Part shown: in pieces, positions 27,751 through 36,219 of the stretch
Layout of the letters: the number at the start of each line of letters is the position of its first letter
How positions within the stretch are numbered: position 1 is the first letter of the stretch
NCBI GenBank assembly: GCA_036489565.1
Contig: DASXFN010000043.1
Span: 1 to 64,000, forward strand
DNA: 64,000 nt
Direction: 5' to 3'
Source: JAICKN01 sp036489565
GTDB lineage: Bacteria; Acidobacteriota; Terriglobia; Terriglobales; Acidobacteriaceae
Notes under the pieces: generated by a model
Told to the model about the DNA's origin: nothing
Database searches by the model: none
The model's input: the letters and a program-made list of their open reading frames with translations, nothing else
Position numbers and translations under genes: made by a program

Positions 27751-28491
27751 ATGGGATCATTGTTCTTCTTTTTCGCGTCGTGGTGGGGCTTTCTGCTGGA
27801 AGCAATTGCCATCATCCACTTCATCCGACGCCGCCCCGATTTTTACTGGCTTTTCGTCATCATCTTTCTCGGATGGATCGGCGCGGTCATCTACATCCTC
27901 GTGGAAATGGTGCCGGACGCTGGCCTCGCCCGCCAATCCTTCAAAGTTTTTCCTCGCCGCCGTCGCATCCGTGAGCTGCAATCTGAAATTCTAGACAACC
28001 CCTCTGCAGGAAACTACGAAGAGCTGGGAGATTTGAATCTAGAGGAAGGGAATTACGCCCAGGCGCGCCAGTGCTACAACAAAGCGCTTTCCATCCGCAC
28101 GGATTCTCCTGACCCGTTTTACCGCCGAGGCGTGGCCGCCACTCTGATGGGCGATTTCACCGCCGCCGTGCCTGACCTGGAGCGTGTAGTCACACAGGAT
28201 TCTCAATACGATTTCTATCGCGCCGCTGGATTGCTCGCCCACTGCTACGCCCACACCGGGCAGCCAGAAAAGGCCCACGCCCTCTTTCAGCAGGTAACCA
28301 GAATTTCCACCATGTCGGAGACCTACTACAATTACGCGACATTTCTCGCCCATCAGAACCGCAATGCCGAGGCCCGCGAGTGGGCGCAAAAACTCCTCGA
28401 CAAGCGCCGCACCATGCCCGGATACCTCAAGCGCCGCGAGCGTCCCTGGTTCCGCAAAGCCAATAGCATGTTGCGGCAATTGCACGCCTGA
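27751..28491 (+). CDS. Membrane-anchored TPR protein with PLDc-N-like N-terminus
   Basis: 246 aa from the ATG at 27751, which has AGGA close upstream; in-frame ATGs at 27709 and 27724 are alternatives. The N-terminus holds two hydrophobic helices (FFFFASWWGFLLEAIAII and FYWLFVIIFLGWIGAVIYILVEM) separated by HFIRRRPD, like the PLDc N-terminal domain. After a basic segment (RRRRIRELQSEIL) four or five TPR units follow (NYAQARQCYNKALSI). Two membrane helices with a cytoplasmic repeat domain are predicted. Function is unknown. It lies 55 bp before the LytS-type kinase on the same strand and may be cotranscribed with it. Confidence 0.8.
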   Translation: MGSLFFFFASWWGFLLEAIAIIHFIRRRPDFYWLFVIIFLGWIGAVIYILVEMVPDAGLARQSFKVFPRRRRIRELQSEILDNPSAGNYEELGDLNLEEGNYAQARQCYNKALSIRTDSPDPFYRRGVAATLMGDFTAAVPDLERVVTQDSQYDFYRAAGLLAHCYAHTGQPEKAHALFQQVTRISTMSETYYNYATFLAHQNRNAEAREWAQKLLDKRRTMPGYLKRRERPWFRKANSMLRQLHA

Positions 28492-28546
28492 CAACCGCTT
28501 CCCGAAAAATTCGCCGGTTCGTGCTACATTTCCCTCAGCGGAGCCT

Positions 28547-29917
28547 ATGGAACAGCGCCTCATCCTTATAGATTTACTCATCAAGCTGGGCATGGCCGCC
28601 GCTCTCGCCAGCGCGCTCATCCGCTCCGTTGAATTCAAGTCATTGCTCTACCGCAATGACCGCTCCTTGAAGCAGCGTTTTTATCTTGTGCTCTGGTTAT
28701 GTTTCGCCGAGTGGTTGGGGATATTCCTGATTCTCGGACTGGGCAAGTGGACCCGCTTCAGCGCGCAAGGCTACTTTGCCGGAGATTTAGCTTTTGAAAC
28801 CATTATTCTGCTCGGGGTTTTGGGCGGTCGTTTTTCCGGCGCGATCGGCGGAGTCCTTCTCTCGCTGCCCGCTGTCTTCCAACACCAGTGGATGACTCTC
28901 CCTCTCTACGCGCTCGTTGGTTTTATATGCGGCCAGTTGCGCATGCTTTCGGCCAACCACGAGGAAATCTGGTCCTTTTCGCCTTTTAATTATCTCAGCA
29001 TCGTCCGCTGGTTCCGGCGCAAACTACCGCGCCTGCGCTTTTTCGACTGGCAGCTTTGGTTCTTATTCACCATCGTTGCCCTCCGTTTTTTGTATTCAGA
29101 ATTTGTCCACGTCTTTCCCAAACTGACTTACGGCGTCGAAAGCCCAAACCTCTGGCTGGATGCTCTTCTCTACGCCACCTCTGTCCTGGTCATCGTAATC
29201 CAGCTAAAAATCTGGAACAGCGTGCGTCTGCAAATTAAATTAGAAGAGCAGCAGCGCATGCTTCTGCACGCCCGCATTGAGGCCCTGAAGAACCAGATCA
29301 ACCCTCACTTCCTTTTCAATACGCTCAATTCCATTTCGTCGCTCGTGCGCTTCGACCCCGATACCGCCCGCGGCCTCATCCTCAAATTGGCCACCATCCT
29401 GCGTCGCCTGCTGCATAGCACCGACGCCTTCGTGCCCCTGCGCGATGAAGTCGAGTTCATTGACAACTATCTCGATATTGAAGTCGTCCGCTTCGGCCGT
29501 GACAAATTGCAGGTCGTCAAAGATCTCGATCCGCAATCGCTCGACGTCATGGTGCCGAGCATGTTGCTTCAGCCTCTGGTGGAAAACTCTATCAAGCACG
29601 GTCTGTCTTCAAAGCTGGAAGGCGGCAGCATTCACTTGCGCAGCCGCATCACTGCGACCGGATTGACCATTGAAGTGGAAGATGACGGCATCGGCATGGG
29701 CGCGGCGCAGTTGCTCGAAAAGCCCAGCGGACTCGGCGGAACAGGAATTGGAATGGCCAATGTGGCCGAACGCCTAAAAGTTCTCTACGGCGAAACCGCG
29801 CGCATGACAGTGGAGAGTCCTTCCGGGAAAGGCACTCTGGTGCGATTGCGTCTGCCGGTGCTTCAGGAGGGCGGTGTCCCCGTCCGCTATGAGGAACGCT
29901 CCAGCACTTTGCGATAA
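28547..29917 (+). CDS. LytS/YehU-type sensor histidine kinase, no adjacent regulator
   Basis: 456 aa from an ATG preceded by GGAG. Residues 5-220 hold about six membrane helices of the 5TM-LYT type. A short coiled segment leads to the His_kinase domain with the H-box NPHFLFNTLNS (His254). The HATPase domain has QPLVENSIKHGL (N box), DDGIGMG (G1) and GTGIGMANVAERL (G2). LytS-type kinases normally pair with a LytTR response regulator, but none is adjacent: the next gene is bshA in convergent orientation, and the two coding regions overlap by 31 bp at their 3' ends. Confidence 0.92.
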   Translation: MEQRLILIDLLIKLGMAAALASALIRSVEFKSLLYRNDRSLKQRFYLVLWLCFAEWLGIFLILGLGKWTRFSAQGYFAGDLAFETIILLGVLGGRFSGAIGGVLLSLPAVFQHQWMTLPLYALVGFICGQLRMLSANHEEIWSFSPFNYLSIVRWFRRKLPRLRFFDWQLWFLFTIVALRFLYSEFVHVFPKLTYGVESPNLWLDALLYATSVLVIVIQLKIWNSVRLQIKLEEQQRMLLHARIEALKNQINPHFLFNTLNSISSLVRFDPDTARGLILKLATILRRLLHSTDAFVPLRDEVEFIDNYLDIEVVRFGRDKLQVVKDLDPQSLDVMVPSMLLQPLVENSIKHGLSSKLEGGSIHLRSRITATGLTIEVEDDGIGMGAAQLLEKPSGLGGTGIGMANVAERLKVLYGETARMTVESPSGKGTLVRLRLPVLQEGGVPVRYEERSSTLR

Positions 29918-31026
29918 AAATTCTCGTACTGGGTAATTACTTCCTCGGCGCAGAATTTCGCATTCGCCACTTCCCGGCCTGCCTTGGCCATTTTCCGTAG
30001 CCGGTCTTCATCACGCAGAAGATCAATGGCGAATTTGGCCATGCCGTCCACATCGCCAACCTCAGCTAGAAAGCCCGTTTTGCCGTGCTCCACTACTTCC
30101 GGAACTCCGCCCACACGGGTTGCGATCGGCACAACCTCGCAAGCCATTCCTTCAAGAGCCGCCAGCCCGAACGATTCCAATTCGCTGGGCATCAGCATAA
30201 TGTCCGCCGCCGGCAGCTTCTCATTCACCTGGTCTTGCTTCCCCAAAAACAAAACGTCATTGTGAATGCCTTTTTGCAGCGCCAGCCACTCCGCCTTCGA
30301 ACGGTCAGGCCCATCGCCAATCAGCACCAATTTCGACGGGACTTGCTTCCGCACTCGATCAAAAATCTCCACCGCGTCTGTGATCCGCTTCACCGGACGA
30401 AAATTGGAGAGATGCATCAGTATCCGCTCTCCATTCGGCGCATACTCTTTTCGCCTCTCCGCCGCATCCGGTCCGCGCTTATACAAATCGCAATTGACGA
30501 AATTGTAAATCACCTCAATATGATTTTTGATCTCAAACTCACGCAGCGTCGTCTCCCGCAAATATTGCGAAATCGCCGTTACGCCATCGCTCTGTTCAAT
30601 GGAATACCGCGTGATCGGAAGGTAAGACGGGTCCTGCCCGACAACAGTGATGTCAGTCCCATGCAGCGTGGTCACAAACGGCAGCCTTCGTTTTTTCGGC
30701 GCCGCCTCCAGCATCTGCCGCGCCAGCATCGCGCTCACCGAGTGGGGAATGGCGTAGTGCACATGCAGTAAATCCAATTCATAAATCTGCGCCACTTCCG
30801 CCATCCGCGTGGCCAGCGCCAAATCATAGGGAGGATATTCAAATAGCGGATAAATCGAAACTTCCACTTCGTGATAATGAATGTTGGGGTGCGGCGTCAG
30901 CCGGATGGGCGGCGCGTACGAAATAAAATGGACTTCATGGCCTCGGCGCGCGAGCTCCAGCCCCAGCTCCGTGCCCACCACTCCACTGCCGCCATAAGTC
31001 GGATAACAGGTGATTCCAATTTTCAT
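29887..31026 (-). CDS. bshA: N-acetyl-alpha-D-glucosaminyl L-malate synthase BshA (GT4)
   Basis: 379 aa from MKIGITCYPTYGGSGVVGTELG, the typical BshA start; an open frame upstream adds nine residues without support. The GT4 fold is seen: the donor-site EX7E motif in SELESFGLAALEGM, the HLSNFRPVKR segment and GGVPEVVEHGKTGFL. BshA joins UDP-GlcNAc and L-malate, the first step of bacillithiol synthesis, a pathway reported in Acidobacteria. No bshB or bshC is in the window. The 3' end overlaps that of the histidine kinase gene. Confidence 0.9.
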   Translation of the reverse strand: MKIGITCYPTYGGSGVVGTELGLELARRGHEVHFISYAPPIRLTPHPNIHYHEVEVSIYPLFEYPPYDLALATRMAEVAQIYELDLLHVHYAIPHSVSAMLARQMLEAAPKKRRLPFVTTLHGTDITVVGQDPSYLPITRYSIEQSDGVTAISQYLRETTLREFEIKNHIEVIYNFVNCDLYKRGPDAAERRKEYAPNGERILMHLSNFRPVKRITDAVEIFDRVRKQVPSKLVLIGDGPDRSKAEWLALQKGIHNDVLFLGKQDQVNEKLPAADIMLMPSELESFGLAALEGMACEVVPIATRVGGVPEVVEHGKTGFLAEVGDVDGMAKFAIDLLRDEDRLRKMAKAGREVANAKFCAEEVITQYENFYRKVLERSS

Positions 31027-31194
31027 GATGGTAATGAAGGAGCAGCGGCGCAACTCGCGCTCTTGTCATTCGATTGTAGATTGTTGCCGCGGATTCAGTA
31101 TTTGCAGTGCGGCCTGTATTGAAAACTGGCAGTTTTTAAATTCACAAAATTTGCAATTGGCAAATTCAGGGGATTTTAAAAATCCGCGGTGGCC

Positions 31195-31863
31195 CTAGCT
31201 CGCTCCACCCTTCGGGCCAAATTTACTGGTATCGAGTTTCTCCACGTGCCGTTGCATCCGTTCCTGGATCGCTTCCGCGAGGCCCGTAAACTCGATGCCC
31301 ATCCCGACTCCCGGATCGCTGGCCCGCACAATTCCCGAAGTGGTCACCTTCTCCGTGTCAATCCAAAACGTCACCGTCACCTGTGTTCCCAGCGGAAACG
31401 GTACCAGCATCTCTACATAGCATCCGCGTCCGCTTATGTCGGTGGCCGCGGTTTGCATGTGCACAGCGCCCCCACGCTCATCCCGTAACTCGATCGGAAA
31501 CTGGATCCTGTGCCGGACGTAGCGCCGCAGGTCCCGTCCCGTAGGCTCTTTCGCGACGGACGCGGAGGGAATCAGCTCTTTCCACGGCGGCTCCTGCCCT
31601 TGTAATGCCTCCACCTCTATATTGATCCTCTGTGGCAGCGCCGAGTCGCTCACCTTTACGACGCGAAAGCGGGCCTTCTTCTCTCCGAGTTGCACCCCAA
31701 TCACATCGTTGACCTTCAGCGGATGCTCAATTGAAACCAGTTCCGCTCCGTAGGCGCTCAGCTTTTGCGCATGTACATTCTGAAAAAAGGCCTTGCCGTT
31801 CGAGTCCATACCCCAAACTCGCACCAGCGGCCCCGCTCCCTGAATTGGACTGCTCTCGCGCAC
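31195..31863 (-). CDS. PilZ-domain protein
   Basis: 222 aa from a GTG with AAGGAG about nine bases upstream. Residues 115-210 are a PilZ domain: the c-di-GMP-binding Arg motif is in RRYVRHRIQFPIEL and the D-x-S-x-x-G-like motif in TDISGRGCYVEM. The N-terminal 100 residues form a separate beta-rich domain (VNDVIGVQLGEKKARFRVVKV), as in YcgR-like proteins. It is a probable c-di-GMP effector; a link to the Tad pilus 17 kb away is possible but not shown. Confidence 0.87.
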   Translation of the reverse strand: MRESSPIQGAGPLVRVWGMDSNGKAFFQNVHAQKLSAYGAELVSIEHPLKVNDVIGVQLGEKKARFRVVKVSDSALPQRINIEVEALQGQEPPWKELIPSASVAKEPTGRDLRRYVRHRIQFPIELRDERGGAVHMQTAATDISGRGCYVEMLVPFPLGTQVTVTFWIDTEKVTTSGIVRASDPGVGMGIEFTGLAEAIQERMQRHVEKLDTSKFGPKGGAS

Positions 31864-32335
31864 TGAATCGGGCTCCTTATTCTGACAAGCTTCACTAAAC
31901 GCTTTCGTTCAATCCTCAATCAATCCGTTACTGCCCACGCGCCATCATACAATGCTCTAACAGCTTTGCAATTAATAAGATAGATGCCCGGTGGATTTTA
32001 GGCGCTTTAAACATCACTCCTTCCAGTAGCGCGGCAACGTCTCGCCTACGTGGTGGTGCGCGCTGAATCGCCCCTGGCAATTCAAAATATTTTCCAAACG
32101 TAATGCCCGAAAAAAACAATTAGTATTACGCCACCGACGCCACAAATCCAAAATAAAAAATTGCCTGTCAGCTTCGGAGAATTAATTTCTTTCTTGTCCA
32201 TTCCAAGCCCTCCCATGAATCCGTCAGCATCTGCGACCCATTCAAGATGCTCTTAGCCCGCGGAAGTTTGTACCTGGTTACTGCGAGGATAACCAACAAG
32301 AATGCGTTTGTGATCGCGTTAGCCCAAGTGCAGGG

Positions 32336-32376
32336 TGCCCCGTCCTTGTCGCGTTCTTTGCGACAGGGCGGGGAGT
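32336..32376. repeat. REP-like hairpin, family C
   Basis: GCCCCGTCCTTGTCGC is followed by GTTCTTT and GCGACAGGGCGGGG, pairing nearly end to end with a one-base bulge. Other members with the same plan but different stem sequence lie at 35627, 35826, 45787, 47365, 48159, 48525, 49405 and 57977. Confidence 0.75.
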
Positions 32377-32525
32377 TTTCAGAACTTTCCTACGATGCGT
32401 GAACGCAACGGGAAGGGCACGGCTTAAGCAGTGTCGCCAAACCGCAAGTAGATTTGGGCTTCAGCCCGGAGTTTCGAGGCGTCGAAATGACCCAAAGCTG
32501 GTGAACAACTATCTCAACCAAAAAC

Positions 32526-32594
32526 TCTGTCATCTCGAGCGAAGCGGCATGATCGCTCCGCGATCATGCCGCGCAGTCGAGAGACCTTGTGTTT
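32526..32594. repeat. REP-like palindrome, family B, with a perfect inner stem
   Basis: The outer arms read CTGTCATCTCGAGCG and CAGTCGAGAGACCTTGTG. The inner arms GCGGCATGATCGC and GCGATCATGCCGC form a perfect 13-bp stem around TCC. Related copies lie at 42066, 57514 and 57873. The last two are in the opposite orientation. Confidence 0.75.
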
Positions 32595-32708
32595 TTACAT
32601 ACTCTCGACAGAACCTGCCACGAGGATACTGCAAAGAATTAGGTTTTCCCCATGCGCGCAACATGTCAGAAGACGCGAGGTTAGGGATCTTTGTTCGAAC
32701 CGGAAACC

Positions 32709-35270
32709 TCACTCATACCGCAGCGCTTCCATCGGATCAATCCGCGTCGCCCTCCGCGCCGGAACCCAACTCGCCCCGAGCGTAGCAACAATCAGAGCCG
32801 CGGCGATCCCGACAAACACCTGCGGATCATGCGGGTTCACATCGAGTAGCAACCCGCCCATCACCGGACTCATAAAGAACGCTCCCGCTGCTCCGATCGC
32901 GAGCCCCACAAACGCCAGGGAAACTCCATTTGCCAGGACCATGCGCAGGATTCTTCCACGCTGAGCGCCCAGTGCAATGCGCACGCCAATCTCCTGCGTT
33001 CTGCGTCCCACAAGAAACGACACCACGCCATAGAGTCCGACCACCGCCAGCAGCAACGCCACCACACCAAAGGCGCCACCAAGAATTGCCGATACGCGCT
33101 GCTGAAAAAGTCCCTGGCTCGACACAATCTGGCTGAACGCCAATACCGAAATCGGCGCTACTTCCGGATCGAGGCTGTTGAGCTGTGCGCGCACCTGCGC
33201 CGTCAGCGCCGCCGGATCACCGTCCGTCCGCACATACAGCGTCGCGCTCGGTCTTCCCATCCACGCGTAAGGCAAATAAAAAGTCGGAGGAGTTGGATAG
33301 CCAATGTATCCGGGGTTTGAATCTTTCACCACGCCTACGATCACCATTCCTGCGTGGTCGCGCAGCGAAATTTTATGCCCGATGGCTTTATCCAAATCTC
33401 CGTCTTTCACAATGTATCGCCGCGCCAGCGTCTCATTCACAATCGCCACCAGCGGTGCGTCTTTATCGTCGTGGTCGGTAAATTCACGTCCGCGCAGCAG
33501 CGGAATCTGCATTGTCGCAAAATATCCCGGAGCCACCTGGTTGGTGTTCGTGTCAATAAACTTCTCACCGCCGGGCGCAGTGTAGCCGTCAACTGACAAA
33601 TCCCACGACGCGCCCGAGAGAAACGGCACCGACGACGCCACGCTTGCCGACTTCACTCCCGGCAGGCTCTCCACCTTTTCCATCAGTTGTTTCTGGAACA
33701 TCAGAGCTTTGTCGTTGGAGTACCCACGTTGGCTAGGATCAAGCGTTACCAGCAACACGCGGTCGGGATTAAATCCCAGGTCCACTTTTTGCGCGCGAAA
33801 GAAAGCCTTCAAAAATAATCCGCCGCCTATCAGCAACACGGTAGAAAGCGCGATTTGGCCGGTGATCAGAATTCTTCTCGTTAGAGATCCGAACGCCCGC
33901 CCCTGCGAATTTCCGGAGCGAACATTGGTGCTGATCTTCCTCATCGCTTCGCGCGCGGTTGAAAATGCCGGAGCCAGTCCACACAAAAACACCGAGAGCA
34001 GGGAAACGGCAAGTGCGAACATCATTACTCTCAAATCCAAATGGATCTCCGGGTTCCTCGGCCCCACCGTATACGGCAGCATTGCTTCAAATCCGCGAAT
34101 CGAAACCATCCCCAGCAAAATTCCGCACAACCCGCCCAGGCCCGCAAGCACCGCACTCTCGGTAAGAAGTTGGCGCACCAGGATTCCACGCGTGGCTCCA
34201 ACGGCAAACTGCGTTGAAATTTCTTTCATACGCGAAGTGGCCCGCGCCATCAGCAGGCTGGCTACGTTGGCGCAGGCAATCAGCAATACCAGCAGCACTA
34301 GCGTCATAATTACCGCAGGCAGCAATACCCCCTGCGCCATGCGCCGATCCATTTCCTTGCGCACAAATGCAGCCGTATCTTTATTCGTATCTGGATATTC
34401 CTTTTCCAGACTGCGCATAATGCCGTCCATCTCGGCCTGCGCCTGCGCGACCGTCACGCCCGGTTTCAACCGTCCAAACATGTCGAATTCGCGCCAGCCG
34501 CGATGCGTAAGCAGCTCGTTGCCGTCAGTCGTAAGGCCCTGCGCCATCATGACCGGCACGTAAATATCCGGACGGTAATAAAGGTTCTCGCCGGTAAATG
34601 CCTTCGGCGTCACGCCAATAACCGTAAAGCTCGTGTTGTTCAGCTTAATCTGCCGGCCAATAATATTCGGATCGTTTGCGAACGCCCGCCCCCACAGCGC
34701 GTTGCTGATAATCACCACCGGCGATTTCCCCGGCGCCGCATCTTCATCAGGACGAAAATCCCGCCCCAGTGCCGGATGAATTTGCACCGCCGAGAAAAAA
34801 TTCCCTGACACGAGCGATCCGTAAACCACCTGTGATTCGCCCGGCCCCGTGCTCATCCCCGCTGAAATATTCGACGTGATGGCCAAGTTTTCAAACGCGC
34901 GGCTGCGGCTGCGAAAATCCTGCAAGTCAAGGTACGACGAGCCGCCGAATTGCGTAATGCGCGACGCCGCCACATCAAGCACCACGAAATTTTCCAGATG
35001 CGGAATCGGCAGCGGACGCAGCAACGTCGCGTCAATCACGCTGAAGATGGCCGTGTTCGCGCCAATTCCCAGCGCCAGCGACAACACCACAATGAATGTA
35101 AATCCCGGCTTGCGCCGCAAGCTCCGAAACGTGAATCGCAAATCGCGCCCCAGCGATTCAAACAATGAAACAATGCGCGACTGCGACGCCATTTCTACTT
35201 GTGAGCGATTCTGATTCGAATTTGCTGATTGCGAATCCGGGTTGTGCGAAAACGCAGAAGAAGGTTTCAT
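32709..35270 (-). CDS. MacB/FtsX-type permease of the ADOP family
   Basis: 853 aa, started at the ATG preceded by GAGGTGAGGA. After a polar N-terminus comes the hallmark ADOP segment RDLRFTFRSLRRKPGFTFIVVLSLALGIGANTAIF. Two MacB periplasmic core domains (about residues 70-320 and 490-690) alternate with FtsX blocks of three to four helices (VIMTLVLLVLLIACANVASLL; LLLAVVGLYGVVSFLVGRR), ending RRATRIDPMEALRYE. These large duplicated permeases are greatly expanded in Acidobacteria and usually lack their own ATPase gene, as here. The function is inferred as MacB-like mechanotransmission or export. Confidence 0.93.
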   Translation of the reverse strand: MKPSSAFSHNPDSQSANSNQNRSQVEMASQSRIVSLFESLGRDLRFTFRSLRRKPGFTFIVVLSLALGIGANTAIFSVIDATLLRPLPIPHLENFVVLDVAASRITQFGGSSYLDLQDFRSRSRAFENLAITSNISAGMSTGPGESQVVYGSLVSGNFFSAVQIHPALGRDFRPDEDAAPGKSPVVIISNALWGRAFANDPNIIGRQIKLNNTSFTVIGVTPKAFTGENLYYRPDIYVPVMMAQGLTTDGNELLTHRGWREFDMFGRLKPGVTVAQAQAEMDGIMRSLEKEYPDTNKDTAAFVRKEMDRRMAQGVLLPAVIMTLVLLVLLIACANVASLLMARATSRMKEISTQFAVGATRGILVRQLLTESAVLAGLGGLCGILLGMVSIRGFEAMLPYTVGPRNPEIHLDLRVMMFALAVSLLSVFLCGLAPAFSTAREAMRKISTNVRSGNSQGRAFGSLTRRILITGQIALSTVLLIGGGLFLKAFFRAQKVDLGFNPDRVLLVTLDPSQRGYSNDKALMFQKQLMEKVESLPGVKSASVASSVPFLSGASWDLSVDGYTAPGGEKFIDTNTNQVAPGYFATMQIPLLRGREFTDHDDKDAPLVAIVNETLARRYIVKDGDLDKAIGHKISLRDHAGMVIVGVVKDSNPGYIGYPTPPTFYLPYAWMGRPSATLYVRTDGDPAALTAQVRAQLNSLDPEVAPISVLAFSQIVSSQGLFQQRVSAILGGAFGVVALLLAVVGLYGVVSFLVGRRTQEIGVRIALGAQRGRILRMVLANGVSLAFVGLAIGAAGAFFMSPVMGGLLLDVNPHDPQVFVGIAAALIVATLGASWVPARRATRIDPMEALRYE

Positions 35271-35570
35271 TCCTCACCTCGCTGCAAAATGTATTACGGG
35301 CGCCTGATGTTAGTGTTCACCTTAAATTTCATTCAAACCAAATCTTTTGCGAACACAAATCGCCGCTCCCCCCATACATTTTGTTATGTTTTGTTGCAAT
35401 TCCCGCAGATGATAAGGTGCAACCGCCTCGCCATCCAGCCGATTGCATAAGTAATGAATAACAAAGGACTAAGTTAGCGCCAGCGCAATGAGAATGTCCA
35501 TTGCCGTGCTTAGGATGTTCAGAAGCGGACACAGAGCGATTACTTGTGTTTAGCGTTAAAACCAAAAATC

Positions 35571-35661
35571 TTGTCATTCCGACCCCGAGCGAAGTCGAAC
35601 GGAGAAGAATCTGCTGTTTTCGGTTGCCCATCCTTGTCGCGCTCTTTGCGACAGGATGGGA
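35571..35661. repeat. REP-like pair: family A half-site plus family C hairpin
   Basis: TTGTCATTCCGACCC...AGAAGAATCTGCTG (family A) is followed directly by the family C hairpin CCCATCCTTGTCGC / GCGACAGGATGGG at 35627-35660. The same A-then-C order appears inside the nuclease gene at 57.9-58.1 kb. Confidence 0.7.
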
Positions 35662-35699
35662 GCTCTGTTTTATGACTTCCAGAAAATTTGTGGCAAAAG

Positions 35700-35790
35700 C
35701 GAACGGGAAGGGCACGGCTTCACCCGTGCCGTCAAAGTCCCTTTAAATCTTTGTCATTCCGAACCGCTTTAGCGGTGAGGAATCTGTTTT
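35700..35790. repeat. REP-like pair: family D then family A
   Basis: GGGCACGGCTTCACCCGTGCCGTC (family D) is followed by TTGTCATTCCGAACCGCTTTAGCGGTGAGGAATCTG in shorter notation: arms GAACCGCTTT and AGCGGT inside TCATTCCGA...GAGGAATCTG (family A). The family A copy matches the one at 56406 nearly base for base. Confidence 0.7.
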
Positions 35791-35825
35791 TACTCGGCTC
35801 GAAATTACAATCGCCCCAATGGGCT

Positions 35826-35855
35826 GCCCCACTTTTTCGCGATTTCGAAAGGTGG
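35826..35855. repeat. REP-like hairpin, family C
   Basis: CCCCACTTTTTCGCG pairs with TTTCGAAAGGTGG around a single A, with a mismatch near the loop. Terminal GCCCCA and TGG are kept as in the other family C copies. Confidence 0.6.
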
Positions 35856-35885
35856 AATGAGAACCGGCCAACGGACCCAGTTCCG

Positions 35886-35930
35886 TAGGAGCGGCATGCG
35901 ATAGCCCCGCACGGGAGTGCGGGGTGAGCT
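35886..35930. repeat. Palindromic repeat, family E
   Basis: GGAGCGGCATG is followed by GCCCCGCAC-GGGA-GTGCGGGGT. A second copy at 39565-39608 keeps GGAGCGGCATG and has CCCGGCACG-TCA-GTGCCGGG in the stem, so the stem sequence varies while the pairing is kept. Confidence 0.65.
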
Positions 35931-36219
35931 ACTGACTAGCAAACTGGAGGATGAAAGCCCGAGTCAGAAATTCATAAAACCGCCCTGTTTCATGAACATC
36001 CAAACCCAAAAAGTGATCTAACTGTATCTTCGGACAATTTAATTTCCTCAAACGAACCGGGCTTGCACTCGAAGTATAACTCTTAGATTTGCGGCGCCGC
36101 GTGCCCGTCCCCCACGCAAACCCTCTCGACCGGTTGGCAATCCCCCTGCGGACCACCAGAAATCGTTTGCCAACGCGCGAAGAATCCAATACTTTCTTTT
36201 CACGAAAGGACTCAAACGA

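Larger units (their letters stand above)
31864..32708. other. Non-coding gap with dispersed palindromes
   Basis: No open frame with a credible start, ribosome site or family motif is seen here. The stretch holds three dispersed palindromes (families C, D and B near 32336, 32408 and 32526). The first part, 31864-32330, shows nothing I can name. Confidence 0.6.
35271..36219. other. Non-coding repeat-rich gap
   Basis: About 950 bp between divergent genes with no supportable coding region; short open frames here are translations of palindromes. At least five REP-type elements are present between 35570 and 35930 (families A, C, D and E). The part near 36170-36219 must hold the promoter and ribosome site of the fused transporter (AAGGA before its GTG). 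Confidence 0.6.

Noticed and set aside
32336..32376. CRISPR-like repetition of palindromes
   Set aside because: Palindromes are scattered singly, with no regular spacers of constant length and no cas genes in the window.
35329..35715. 128-aa minus-strand open frame in the gap upstream of the fused transporter
   Set aside because: Much of it is translated REP DNA (families A, C and D), and there is no ribosome site or known motif.
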